Positions 1 through 6,573 are shown, counted from the first letter of the stretch. The stretch: 10,846 nucleotides of DNA from an uncultured bacterium (GCA_937922775.1 CALAKE010000141.1:1-10846); one strand, 5' to 3'. Numbers and translations are program-made. Notes: generated by a model not told the origin, from the letters alone.

Positions 1-1970
1 TAGACGTCGTAGAACTGCGTCCACTCCTGAATGCGGTTGTGGCTCCAGTTCAGGGTGTGGATCACCGACCAGTTGGGGAAGGGCATCCACTTCAGGTCCA
101 TCTCGATGCCGCGCCGGAATGAGCTGTCGACATTGCGCCGCAGCGGCAGGCCGATCTCCGAGAGCTCGCCGGTCAAGGCAATCTCGTCTGTGAACTCCAT
201 GGCGTAGAAGTTGCCCTGCAGTGCAAGACGCTGTGTGTTGTAGTTGACGCCGGCCTCGAGATTCACTACCGACTCGGGCCTCACGGCATTCAGGTCATGC
301 GGGACGGTGGCGTTGTCTTCGCCCAGCAACAGATCCAGACGCGCCGGCTCACGTTGGGCCCTGCCGAGCGAGGCGTACAGGCTCAATCCCGGCGAAAGCG
401 TGTGACGCACCCCGATTCTGGGGTCGACGAAGCTCCAATCCACCGAGCCAAGGTCGACGTCACCCTCGTAGGAGAATTCGGCCCAACGGAATTGCAGGTC
501 GCCGAAGAGCAGAGTCTGGCCCAGGGCGTATTCGGCTTTGGCGAACGCGTTCGCCGTCTGCTTGTGGCCGGTGTTCTTGTAGATCCGGCTATCGTCGATG
601 TCGAGCGTATGATCACCGGCGAAGTCATTGAAGTGAAAACCGAAGTCTGCTGTCAGGTTTTCCGTGCCCGTGCTGAGGGTGGCCATGGCGCCGATGAACC
701 CCTGGTCGATGCCAAATGCGAGCAAGTCGTTTTGTGCCATGGGGTCATCCCAGAGGTAGAAGAACCCGTCGGCGCCGTTGTAGTAGATCGAAGCCGTCAG
801 GAGTGTCTCCGCCCCGATGGCCTGAGTGTATTTCACCTGCACGAACTCCTGACTGAACTCGTCTCGCTCCTCCTCGTCCATGGGATTGAATCGCCGATTC
901 TCTTCCAGAATTTCGGGTTCGACGGCAAGCCAGGCCAATTGGGTCTTCTCTCTGCCCGAAAACGCGACGACCTTGAAGGAGGACCGATCACCCTGCCAGC
1001 CGCCATTGAGGAAAACCGTGTTGTGCTCGGTGCCCGAGTTGTCGCGGTAGCCTTCGGTGTCGGCGTACGAGAAGCGGCCAGCAATGTGAAAACCGCTGGC
1101 AAGGAGCCCGGATTCGTAAGCCATCGACGCGCGCACAGTGTCGTAGGAACCGAAAACGAGGCGCGCGTCACCGCCATTCTCGTGTGCCGGCTGGGCGCTG
1201 GCGAAATTGACTGACCCCCCGTAGGAGGGGGACCCGACCGACGAGGTGCCGACCCCCCGCTGGATCTGGACGCTGTCGACGGCATTGGTGAAGTCGTGGA
1301 AGTTGTTGAAGTACAGGGCGTGCTCGGCGGGGTCATTGAGAGGTACGCCATCGTAGGTCATGTTGATGCGTGTCTGCGTCACGCCGCGCATGCTGAAGTA
1401 GGAATAGTTCGAGCCGATTCCCGAATCCGAGTACCAGTTCATTGCCGGCGTGTACTGCAGCAACTCGGGGACATCCTGACCGTAGCTGAGCTTCTCGATC
1501 TCCTCGCGATCCATGTTGCGCTTCGTCACCGGTGCGCTCTCGCTGGCGCGAACGGCGAGTACCGTGACCGAATCCTCCACCGAAGTCACCCACTGAAGCC
1601 GCAGCTCGACCTCGAGCGCCTGGGTGCTCACCTCTACGGTGCGGGTCAGGGTCTGATAGGCGGGGTGCTCAACGCGCAGGGTCCACTCTCCCTGCTGCAG
1701 CGTAAGACGGAACCTTCCATCGTCGCCGGTGGTTTCCTCTTGGCCGGAAACCAGAATCCTGGCCGCCGGCACGGGATCACCGAAGGGGTCCCGCACGATT
1801 CCACGTACCTCGAACGGCTCCTGACTCGAGGTTGGTGTCAGGGAGGTTGCAGGGGAGGGGACTACCGCTAGAAATACGATGATGAGGGCGAGGGCGGTCG
1901 GCGCAGACGATGCGCGCGATGCCAGCATCGCGGCGTTTCTGACGATGGGAGGGATTGTTTGCTTGGCCAT
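1..1970 (-). CDS. TonB-dependent outer-membrane receptor, probable thiamin/precursor importer (C-terminus beyond window)
   Basis: The frame is open for 656 codons from the ATG at 1970 to the window edge, so the end of the beta-barrel is missing. Seen in the translation: a long N-terminal signal region with a hydrophobic core at about residues 24-40; a carboxypeptidase-regulatory-like beta domain at about 53-125 (VRGIVRDPFGDPVPAARI); a TonB-box-like DSVTVLA at 133-139; a plug starting near 150 with MRGVTQTRINMTYDGVPLND and ending in YGGSVNF; then aromatic-rich barrel strands. Transport through this class is driven by TonB-ExbB-ExbD, none of which lies nearby. The start is supported by GGAGA six bases upstream. 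The substrate assignment rests on the TPP riboswitch in its leader; comparative genomics has previously predicted TPP-riboswitch-controlled TonB receptors as thiamin importers, notably in Bacteroidetes. The receptor class is near certain; the substrate is inferred from regulation, and hydroxymethylpyrimidine or another thiamin precursor remains possible. Confidence 0.94.
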   Translation of the reverse strand, partial: MAKQTIPPIVRNAAMLASRASSAPTALALIIVFLAVVPSPATSLTPTSSQEPFEVRGIVRDPFGDPVPAARILVSGQEETTGDDGRFRLTLQQGEWTLRVEHPAYQTLTRTVEVSTQALEVELRLQWVTSVEDSVTVLAVRASESAPVTKRNMDREEIEKLSYGQDVPELLQYTPAMNWYSDSGIGSNYSYFSMRGVTQTRINMTYDGVPLNDPAEHALYFNNFHDFTNAVDSVQIQRGVGTSSVGSPSYGGSVNFASAQPAHENGGDARLVFGSYDTVRASMAYESGLLASGFHIAGRFSYADTEGYRDNSGTEHNTVFLNGGWQGDRSSFKVVAFSGREKTQLAWLAVEPEILEENRRFNPMDEEERDEFSQEFVQVKYTQAIGAETLLTASIYYNGADGFFYLWDDPMAQNDLLAFGIDQGFIGAMATLSTGTENLTADFGFHFNDFAGDHTLDIDDSRIYKNTGHKQTANAFAKAEYALGQTLLFGDLQFRWAEFSYEGDVDLGSVDWSFVDPRIGVRHTLSPGLSLYASLGRAQREPARLDLLLGEDNATVPHDLNAVRPESVVNLEAGVNYNTQRLALQGNFYAMEFTDEIALTGELSEIGLPLRRNVDSSFRRGIEMDLKWMPFPNWSVIHTLNWSHNRIQEWTQFYDV

Positions 1971-1976
1971 CGTGAT

Positions 1977-1981
1977 TCTCC
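1977..1981 (-). promoter_or_regulatory. Shine-Dalgarno of the TonB receptor
   Basis: GGAGA on the minus strand, six bases before the ATG at 1970. It fixes the start and is the probable target of riboswitch control, because a perfect 5-nt complement (TCTCC at 2036-2040, minus) lies directly after the riboswitch. Confidence 0.75.
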
Positions 1982-2032
1982 GTCACTCGAGATGAGCAGC
2001 TTGGCTCTGGATTGCGGCAAAGCTGGGATCTA

Positions 2033-2040
2033 CTAGGAGA
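2033..2040 (-). promoter_or_regulatory. Putative expression platform of the TPP riboswitch (anti-Shine-Dalgarno / alternative P1 strand)
   Basis: On the minus strand this reads TCTCCTAG. TCTCC is a perfect complement of the receptor's GGAGA. The overlapping TCCTAG is a perfect 6-nt complement of CTAGGA at 2137-2132, upstream of the aptamer. It cannot do both at once, so it looks like a switching strand. No folding calculation was run. Confidence 0.45.
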
Positions 2041-2041
2041 G

Positions 2042-2118
2042 CTAGGTGCCGTTCCCTACGCCGGAATCAACCGGATCAGGTTCAAGGGTTTGCTCTCAGG
2101 CCCGCGGGCCACCCCTAG
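2042..2118 (-). promoter_or_regulatory. TPP (thiamin pyrophosphate) riboswitch, THI element
   Basis: Read on the minus strand, all hallmark blocks occur in the right order. P1 is CTAGG (2118-2114) closing with CCTAG (2046-2042). A compact P3 is the palindrome GGCCCGCGGGCC (2110-2099). The CTGAGA box (2099-2094) follows. ACCC (2089-2086) closes P2. ACCTGATC (2081-2074) and a CCGG-TTGATT-CCGG stem (2074-2061) form the P4/P5 arm, followed by the GCGTAGGGA box (2061-2053). This matches the pyrimidine- and pyrophosphate-binding arms of the known TPP aptamer. P3 is very short. The aptamer ends 71 bases before the receptor start. No hairpin followed by a U-run lies between them, so translational control is more likely than intrinsic termination. 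It should repress receptor synthesis when TPP is abundant. Confidence 0.94.
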
Positions 2119-2152
2119 GCAAAATGTCTATTCCTAGAGTCGCCCTTCCTGC

Positions 2153-2176
2153 GGCCGGGGTCAAGACCTCCCGGCC
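2153..2176. repeat. GC-rich perfect inverted repeat upstream of the riboswitch
   Basis: Arms GGCCGGG (2153-2159) and CCCGGCC (2170-2176) enclose a 10-base centre that contains a smaller GTC/GAC inverted repeat. It lies in the divergent region between the thiamin receptor leader and the ThuA gene and overlaps a TTGACC (minus, 2164-2159) that could be a -35 element for the riboswitch transcript. It could be an operator or simply a stable hairpin; no T-run follows on either strand. Confidence 0.45.
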
Positions 2177-2299
2177 TCGGCCCGCCCCTGGCAGTGTGAC
2201 TTCAGATCGTCGAACGGATAGCCTTGCCGATGAAATCGTCCTTCTGATCAAAGACCCGATTCGAGTCAGCAACCGCCCAGCGAGAAGGGACTTGCCGAA

Positions 2300-3313
2300 A
2301 TGAGGACACCGAGTGACCGGACGCACCTGGTTTCCAGCTTGTTTATCGTTACTTGCCTAGTGGCTCTGAGCAGCGCTTGCTCGGGGCAGGGTGGAGAATC
2401 AGCGTCCGCGACACAGGAAGAGGCTTCTCGAGTGAATGATCAGATCAGACTACTGATCATCGACGGCGTCAATAATCACAATTGGGAGAGCACCTCTGCC
2501 GCCACCAAGGCTACGTTCGAGCAGACAGGACGCTTCGTGGTCGACGTGAGCACGTCGCCGAACCGGGGCGCTCCCCGGGAAGAGTGGGAAGCTTGGCGGC
2601 CGGACTTCTTTGCCTACGACGTTGTGGTCAGCAACTTCAACGAAGATTGCCGAGACGAGGCTGGTTGCGAGCCACTTTGGTCGGCGGAGCTGATGGCGGA
2701 TTTGGAGCGCTTCGTGAGAGAGGGTGGTGGTTTTGTGGCTATCCACGCCGCCGACAATCATGGAGCCGGCTGGCCGGAGTACAACCGCATGATCGGCCTC
2801 GGTGGCTGGGGCGGTCGAAAGGCGGGGAAATCAGGATACTTGTTGCGCCTGATCGACGGCGAGTGGATGGCTACGTCTCCCGACGAGGGCCTCAGCGGGG
2901 AGCATGGGCCGCAACGCGAATTCCTGGTGATTCACGATCAGCCGAACCACCCGATTCTGGCGGGTCTGCCGACGGAGTGGATGCACGCCACGGACGAGCT
3001 CTATTCCTCGCTACGAGGACCCGCCGAGAACATCGAGGTGCTGGCCCATTCGTTCTCGCTCTACACCAACGAAAACGAGCCCGTCTACATGCTTATCCCG
3101 TACGGCGAGGGCAGGGTCTTTCACATCGCTCTCGGCCATTACAGCGATGAATCCGAGCCTTTCGGAGTCGCGGTCGAATGTGTTGGATACCAGACCATTC
3201 TCGCCCGCGGGGCGGAGTATGTGGCATCAGGTGAGGTAACGATCGGTGTCCCGAGTACATTCCCGACGGCCGAGGCGGCCTCTGTCGTTGCCCCGGCCGA
3301 GCTGGAGTGGTAG
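2300..3313 (+). CDS. ThuA-like domain lipoprotein (337 aa)
   Basis: The start ATG is preceded by AAGGGA nine bases upstream. Residues 1-27 form a lipoprotein-type signal with hydrophobic residues 10-26 and candidate lipidated Cys27 (LSSAC, a slightly non-canonical lipobox because -3 is Ser). From about residue 48 to 300 there is a ThuA-like (class I glutamine amidotransferase-like) fold: the opening strand IRLLIIDGVNNHNW, then GGGFVAIHAADNHG and YNRMIGLGGWGGR, then DQPNHPILAGLP and the closing GEGRVFHIALGHY. The family is named after a trehalose-utilisation protein; most members have no proven activity, and exported ones often occur with carbohydrate genes. No glycosidase or sugar dehydrogenase is next to it here. 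It diverges from the thiamin receptor and converges with the M24 gene, 20 bases from its stop. The riboswitch lies only on the opposite strand, so TPP should not control this gene. Family call is firm; function unknown. Confidence 0.9.
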   Translation: MRTPSDRTHLVSSLFIVTCLVALSSACSGQGGESASATQEEASRVNDQIRLLIIDGVNNHNWESTSAATKATFEQTGRFVVDVSTSPNRGAPREEWEAWRPDFFAYDVVVSNFNEDCRDEAGCEPLWSAELMADLERFVREGGGFVAIHAADNHGAGWPEYNRMIGLGGWGGRKAGKSGYLLRLIDGEWMATSPDEGLSGEHGPQREFLVIHDQPNHPILAGLPTEWMHATDELYSSLRGPAENIEVLAHSFSLYTNENEPVYMLIPYGEGRVFHIALGHYSDESEPFGVAVECVGYQTILARGAEYVASGEVTIGVPSTFPTAEAASVVAPAELEW

Positions 3314-3315
3314 CG

Positions 3316-3329
3316 GCGCTCGTCAGCGC
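3316..3329. terminator. Short hairpin between convergent genes
   Basis: GCGCT-CGTC-AGCGC forms a 5-bp stem with a 4-nt loop and fills most of the 20 bases between two convergent stop codons. It could stop transcription in both directions, but there is no T-run, so intrinsic termination is uncertain. Confidence 0.35.
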
Positions 3330-3333
3330 AGAC

Positions 3334-4770
3334 CTAGTGAATCAGGATGATGCCCGTGTTCGGGGGATGCAGGTACTCGACGCCGAGACTGGTCACGACG
3401 TGATTGCCCTCGATGTTGATCGACACCGGGAATCCCGGCCTTTCCGGCAGGTTTGTGTGGACCATGTACTCGAAGGCGAAGAAGTGATTCTCCGCGATCA
3501 CGAGGTCGTCCCGGTCTGAGCGGAACGGCGCGACGGAAGGGCCGACAGTCACCAGGCTGCCGCCGTTGTTACCCAGACTGTGCAGGTCGATCGAAAAGCC
3601 CGACTTGGCAGTACCGATGAGCGCCTCCTGGACCATCTCGTAGTCCAGGGTGCCGATGTCGATGAACGGCGTGTAGATGTAGCCGGCCTCCTCGAGTGCG
3701 GTAACCAGGGTCTCCAGTGTTTCTCCCGCTGTCCTGCCGGCCCTCACATTCGCGCGGATGATGTCGTGCGCGGCCAGTGCCCTGTCGAAGGCGTGCTGGA
3801 TGCTCTCGGGGACCTCGGTTTCTCCCTCCCTCAGAATGTAGGCATTGCGTTTGTAGTCGGTGGCGAAGTAGTCGAGGTACCTGACGCCCACATCGAAGGT
3901 AAGAAAATCCCCGCGTTGAATTACGTAGTCTTCGTGATGGATCCACCAGCGAACGTCGGGCGGGTCAATCGGCTCCGACTTCGCCGAGTAGAGGATGCGC
4001 GGGATGCTGACGCCGGGGTCATATCCTTCGTCGAGGTCGCGCTTGGCAAACTCCTCCCGCACCCACCAGCCGATCTCTCCCAGGGTGGTCTCGCCGGGCG
4101 TGATGACCTCCCGACTCAATGCGCGCTCGAGGATCTCCCGGTGTACCTCCAGGGCGGCTGCGAAAGCAGTGATCTCGCTTTGCGTCCTTCGGACTCTGAA
4201 ATCGGTGATGACCTTTTCAGCGGACACGATCCTCGACGCGTATTCGGGGCCGAGGATCTTCTCCAGCTTCGCGTACTGGGAATGGGATATGCCATCAGCT
4301 ACCGAAAGCCAGTCGGACGTATTCACGGCGATGGTTCGAGGGTCTCGCTCGGCAACGAACTCAGTGATTTCGTTCCAAACAGCAGGATCCTGATGGCCGT
4401 AGTTGTACCCCTCGATGGCCATCGAGATCTCGCGGGAGCCGAAGATGTCGAACAGGTCGGGGTGCCCCCCACCGCCGAACAGCGCCCGTTCGATCCTGTC
4501 GCCGCCACGGTCCGTGAAGATCACATATCCGTAGACCGGGCCGAAATGCGGCGCCATCGGATCGGTGTCCCCCATACGGGTCACATGAATCCACATGTCG
4601 ACATTGTTATCGCGCATCGCTCCCGGCAGGATCAGGTCGAGCTTCTCTTGCCGTATCGTGTGCAAAATCTCGGAGCGGGCCTTGACGGTCGTCGGCAGGG
4701 ACTCCTGTGCGATCGCAGCAGGGGCTGCGAACGAAACGAGTAGCAGAATCAGTACACCTCGAAGCTTCAT
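3334..4770 (-). CDS. Exported M24-family metallopeptidase (Xaa-Pro aminopeptidase-like), paralogue 1 (478 aa)
   Basis: The chosen start, ATG at 4770, gives an ideal Sec signal (MKLRGVLILLLV... AIA|QES, cleavage after about residue 21) with GAGGA four bases upstream; the frame extends back to a GTG at 4818, but that would bury the signal. Residues of about 25-215 form the creatinase/prolidase-like N-terminal domain (LPGAMRDNNVDMWI, DRGGDRI, VADGISHSQY). The C-terminal pita-bread domain shows five candidate metal ligands: Asp293 and Asp305 (TFDVG...ATDYKR), His397 (DLHSLGNNG), Glu434 (FAFEYM) and Glu454 (NIEGNHVV). Asp-Asp spacing is 12 instead of the usual 11, from an extra residue. A His pair (WWIHHED) precedes the first Asp, where aminopeptidase P has a substrate-site His. 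It probably cleaves peptides or a related amide in the periplasm with two metal ions. The gene follows the small secreted protein gene 79 bases upstream on the same strand and may be co-transcribed. A second paralogue starts at 9550. Confidence 0.92.
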   Translation of the reverse strand: MKLRGVLILLLVSFAAPAAIAQESLPTTVKARSEILHTIRQEKLDLILPGAMRDNNVDMWIHVTRMGDTDPMAPHFGPVYGYVIFTDRGGDRIERALFGGGGHPDLFDIFGSREISMAIEGYNYGHQDPAVWNEITEFVAERDPRTIAVNTSDWLSVADGISHSQYAKLEKILGPEYASRIVSAEKVITDFRVRRTQSEITAFAAALEVHREILERALSREVITPGETTLGEIGWWVREEFAKRDLDEGYDPGVSIPRILYSAKSEPIDPPDVRWWIHHEDYVIQRGDFLTFDVGVRYLDYFATDYKRNAYILREGETEVPESIQHAFDRALAAHDIIRANVRAGRTAGETLETLVTALEEAGYIYTPFIDIGTLDYEMVQEALIGTAKSGFSIDLHSLGNNGGSLVTVGPSVAPFRSDRDDLVIAENHFFAFEYMVHTNLPERPGFPVSINIEGNHVVTSLGVEYLHPPNTGIILIH

Positions 4771-4774
4771 CGGG

Positions 4775-4779
4775 TCCTC
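4775..4779 (-). promoter_or_regulatory. Shine-Dalgarno deciding the start of M24 paralogue 1
   Basis: GAGGA on the minus strand, four bases before the ATG at 4770. It supports the shorter form that begins at the signal peptide over the GTG at 4818. Confidence 0.6.
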
Positions 4780-4849
4780 ATCGTCGGGCAATTGAGAATA
4801 GACGGGGGGTGCGCGCACTCGATTCGTCAGGCGCCTCCGATAGCAGACG

Positions 4850-5377
4850 CTATCTTTCCAGCTCTTCGAGGAACAACTTGAAGCAGTTCAGGTGCGCCGA
4901 CCTGAGCTCCCGCTCGATGCGCGGCCGAGCAGGCAGGTTGAGACGCACCCTCTCTCCCGAGGCGATCTGCCGAAACACGTCCTCCGACAGGTTGAAGGCG
5001 ACAACTTCCAAATAGGTGTTCTCCAGGTCATGCGTTTGGCTGCCGATGGCCTGTACGCTCGCCGCAGGTTCACCGTTGATTTCGACCTCCATCACGCCTT
5101 CGCCATCCACAAAAGTTCGCTCGTTGCTGATGACGTAGATCCCCATCTGAAGCAGTCCCGGCTGGTACGCCAACGACATCGAGACTGTGCCCTCACCGCG
5201 GGCTCCTCCGTGCTCGCGCATCAGCACCTGCCTGAATTCGGGCACGGTGGACAACGCGCTGACGGCACCCGTCGTTTCGTCTATTTGGCGCTGTACCTCG
5301 CACGTGTCTTGGGCGAAGACCGGCGCTACCGGAATCAGGACAAATCCAAGGACCAGGAGCAATCTCAGGCGCTTCAT
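4850..5377 (-). CDS. Small secreted protein of unknown function (175 aa)
   Basis: Not recognised as a known family. The N-terminus is a clean Sec signal (MKRLRLLLVLGFVLIPVAPVFA, cleavage before Gln23). The mature part is about 153 residues, mixed alpha/beta in appearance, with a strand-rich middle (VMEVEINGEPAASVQAI, TYLEVVAFNLS) and a basic-then-acidic helical tail ending LFLEELER. Cys26 and Cys165 are the only cysteines in the mature protein and could form a disulfide linking its two ends. The start is supported by AAGGA about eight bases upstream. It lies 79 bases ahead of M24 paralogue 1 on the same strand, so the two may share a transcript; its upstream region is shared with the divergent membrane-protein gene. 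A periplasmic location is likely; no catalytic motif is visible. Confidence 0.82.
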   Translation of the reverse strand: MKRLRLLLVLGFVLIPVAPVFAQDTCEVQRQIDETTGAVSALSTVPEFRQVLMREHGGARGEGTVSMSLAYQPGLLQMGIYVISNERTFVDGEGVMEVEINGEPAASVQAIGSQTHDLENTYLEVVAFNLSEDVFRQIASGERVRLNLPARPRIERELRSAHLNCFKLFLEELER

Positions 5378-5448
5378 TTCTCTCGTCCTTTTCCGCGGCC
5401 CAGGTGGATTAATGGGCGGGAAGTTGTGGTCCGTTTCAACGCCTTCAC

Positions 5449-5477
5449 TTGAACTCGAGGGACACTCTCCCTAGAGT
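5449..5477 (+). promoter_or_regulatory. Candidate sigma70-like promoter for the 5549 gene
   Basis: TTGAAC (5449-5454), a 17-base spacer and TAGAGT (5472-5477): four of six matches to each consensus box with ideal spacing. It would start transcription near 5484, giving a leader of about 65 bases. Consensus matching alone is weak evidence in a phylum not identified. Confidence 0.38.
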
Positions 5478-5478
5478 T
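5452..5478. repeat. Imperfect palindrome in the divergent intergenic region
   Basis: Arms AACTCGAGGGA (5452-5462) and TCCCTAGAGTT (5468-5478) around CACTC pair at 10 of 11 positions; the mismatch is 5457 with 5473. The palindrome covers the spacer and -10 of the candidate promoter, where a repressor would bind. It lies between divergently transcribed genes (starts at 5377 minus and 5549 plus), so a terminator role is less likely. Confidence 0.5.
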
Positions 5479-5548
5479 TGAAATAGAAACCTACTTCAGA
5501 ATCAGGAGGGGAGCAACGGCGGGCCACGGGCCTCTGGGGAGGTACGAG

Positions 5549-5890
5549 ATGAGCACCTTCATCAATACCGACATCGGTGCGAAGGAGCCTGGGCTCCCCA
5601 TCAGCCTGATTGTCGCGGTCCTGTTCGTTGGGATTCAGTTGGTGGTCTTCGTCCCGTCGGCCATCGTGTCACTCTCGTCCGCCGAGACCATTTATGCGAC
5701 GCCAGCCTCTTTCAACGTAGTATCGCTGGTCACCGGCGTGCTGTTGCTAGCGTATCTGGCGTTGGATTTCTGGCGCTGGTGGCAGAGGGGTATCGGCAAG
5801 GCCTACTATTTCGCGTTCGCGGGAACGGCGATTCTCCTCGTCGGAATACTCGTGTTTCTCGCCAAGGTGGCCGGCCTGATAACTGCGTAA
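5549..5890 (+). CDS. Small inner-membrane protein with three helices (113 aa)
   Basis: Not recognised as a named family. After a short polar N-terminus come three predicted membrane segments at about 16-38 (PISLIVAVLFVGIQLVVFV), 56-75 (NVVSLVTGVLLLAYLALDF) and 86-108 (YYFAFAGTAILLVGILVFLA). Between the second and third is a basic aromatic turn, WRWWQRGIGKAYY, which by the positive-inside rule should face the cytoplasm. That puts the N-terminus inside and the C-terminus outside. A strong Shine-Dalgarno (GGGGAGG) lies six bases before the ATG, so it is probably translated well. No catalytic residue is evident; small proteins of this kind are often membrane-complex accessories, but nothing here points to a partner. 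Confidence 0.83.
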   Translation: MSTFINTDIGAKEPGLPISLIVAVLFVGIQLVVFVPSAIVSLSSAETIYATPASFNVVSLVTGVLLLAYLALDFWRWWQRGIGKAYYFAFAGTAILLVGILVFLAKVAGLITA

Positions 5891-5956
5891 GAGGTGGCCG
5901 CCGCCGCCGCTGTACAGGCCTTCAGCGCGCGGCGACGGTCCAGTTGGCAGCGGGGA

Positions 5957-5985
5957 TTGTGCCTCCGGCAGCACCCGGCTAGACT
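5957..5985 (+). promoter_or_regulatory. Weak candidate promoter for the VOC gene
   Basis: TTGTGC (5957-5962), 17 bases, then TAGACT (5980-5985). The -10 resembles the TAGAGT seen upstream of the 5549 gene, with the same spacing. Only three of six -35 positions match. Confidence 0.25.
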
Positions 5986-6034
5986 CCCTCCTCCCCTCTA
6001 TCAAAATCGACTTTGAATCAAAGCGGAGAGAAGT

Positions 6035-6511
6035 ATGGGTACTGCCGGATTGCCTCACCTTCATCACACATGCTTTGTCGTGCGAGACCTCGAAAAGGCC
6101 GCGAAAGAGCTTGCGGATTCACTGTCCATCAAGCCATGGAACGTTTGGACCATCGAGCCTGAAGCCTGCACGGTGCACGGGGAGAACGTCCCTTACTCGT
6201 TTCGGGTCGCCCTGGCTCAGGTCGGAGGATCCAGCTATGAGCTCATCGAGCCCGTGTCAGGAGAGAGCGTGTATATCGAGCATCTCGAGACGCGCGGGGT
6301 GGGGTTTCATCACACATGCCTCATGTACGAAACCCTCGAGGACCTGCGACAGGCCAAAGATCTTCTTCTGCAGCAAGGACGAGAGATGATTCAGACGGGT
6401 GACCTCGGTGAGGCAGGAGAGTTCTGCTATTTTCACGTTCCCGAGGTCGACGCGTTCTTCGAGTTGCTCTACCTGAAGGAGCTGCCGCCGCCTGAGATGA
6501 CAATTGACTAG
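6035..6511 (+). CDS. VOC-superfamily metalloprotein, methylmalonyl-CoA epimerase-like (158 aa)
   Basis: Two tandem beta-alpha-beta-beta-beta modules are visible: residues 7-75 and 89-148. Each supplies one His and one Glu in the pattern used by the vicinal oxygen chelate superfamily to bind a divalent metal: His11 (HHTCFVVRDL), Glu69 (YELIEP), His93 (FHHTCL) and Glu143 (FFELLYL). Length and the ELIEP motif are closest to the methylmalonyl-CoA epimerase/glyoxalase group, enzymes that move a proton next to a carbonyl through a metal-bound enediolate. There is no signal peptide, so it is cytoplasmic. Neither methylmalonyl-CoA mutase nor propionyl-CoA carboxylase genes are nearby, so epimerase activity is not supported by context; another lactoylglutathione-lyase-like or dioxygenase-like role is possible. 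GGAGAG seven bases upstream supports the start. Confidence 0.88.
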   Translation: MGTAGLPHLHHTCFVVRDLEKAAKELADSLSIKPWNVWTIEPEACTVHGENVPYSFRVALAQVGGSSYELIEPVSGESVYIEHLETRGVGFHHTCLMYETLEDLRQAKDLLLQQGREMIQTGDLGEAGEFCYFHVPEVDAFFELLYLKELPPPEMTID

Positions 6512-6567
6512 GAGGGCGGGGCATCTGTCATAGTTTCTCCGTGCATTCGTGGCTGCGCACCCGAACC

Positions 6568-6573
6568 GGAGGA
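6568..6573 (+). promoter_or_regulatory. Shine-Dalgarno deciding the start of the 6579 gene
   Basis: GGAGGA five bases before the ATG at 6579, near-perfect in sequence and spacing. It favours this start over the in-frame GTG at 6549. Confidence 0.75.

Noticed and set aside
297..1214. 305-codon open frame on the plus strand (and others at 1296-1871)
   Set aside because: It lies wholly opposite the TonB receptor, whose frame shows clear family motifs; the antisense translation has no domain, and long antisense frames are common in GC-rich genes.
2133..2164. TTGACC with GACTCT as a promoter for the riboswitch transcript (minus)
   Set aside because: The -10 matches the consensus at only two of six positions; kept only as a remark in the palindrome finding.
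2096..2326. Open frames on both strands through the TPP riboswitch region
   Set aside because: The sequence is explained by a conserved RNA aptamer; the translations look random and have no supported starts.
3580..4743. 387-codon open frame on the plus strand
   Set aside because: It is antisense to M24 paralogue 1, which carries all its metal ligands and a signal peptide; the antisense product has no recognisable motif.
4771..4818. Upstream GTG start (4818) for M24 paralogue 1
   Set aside because: It adds 16 charged and polar residues before a typical signal peptide that already has its own ATG and ribosome site at 4770.
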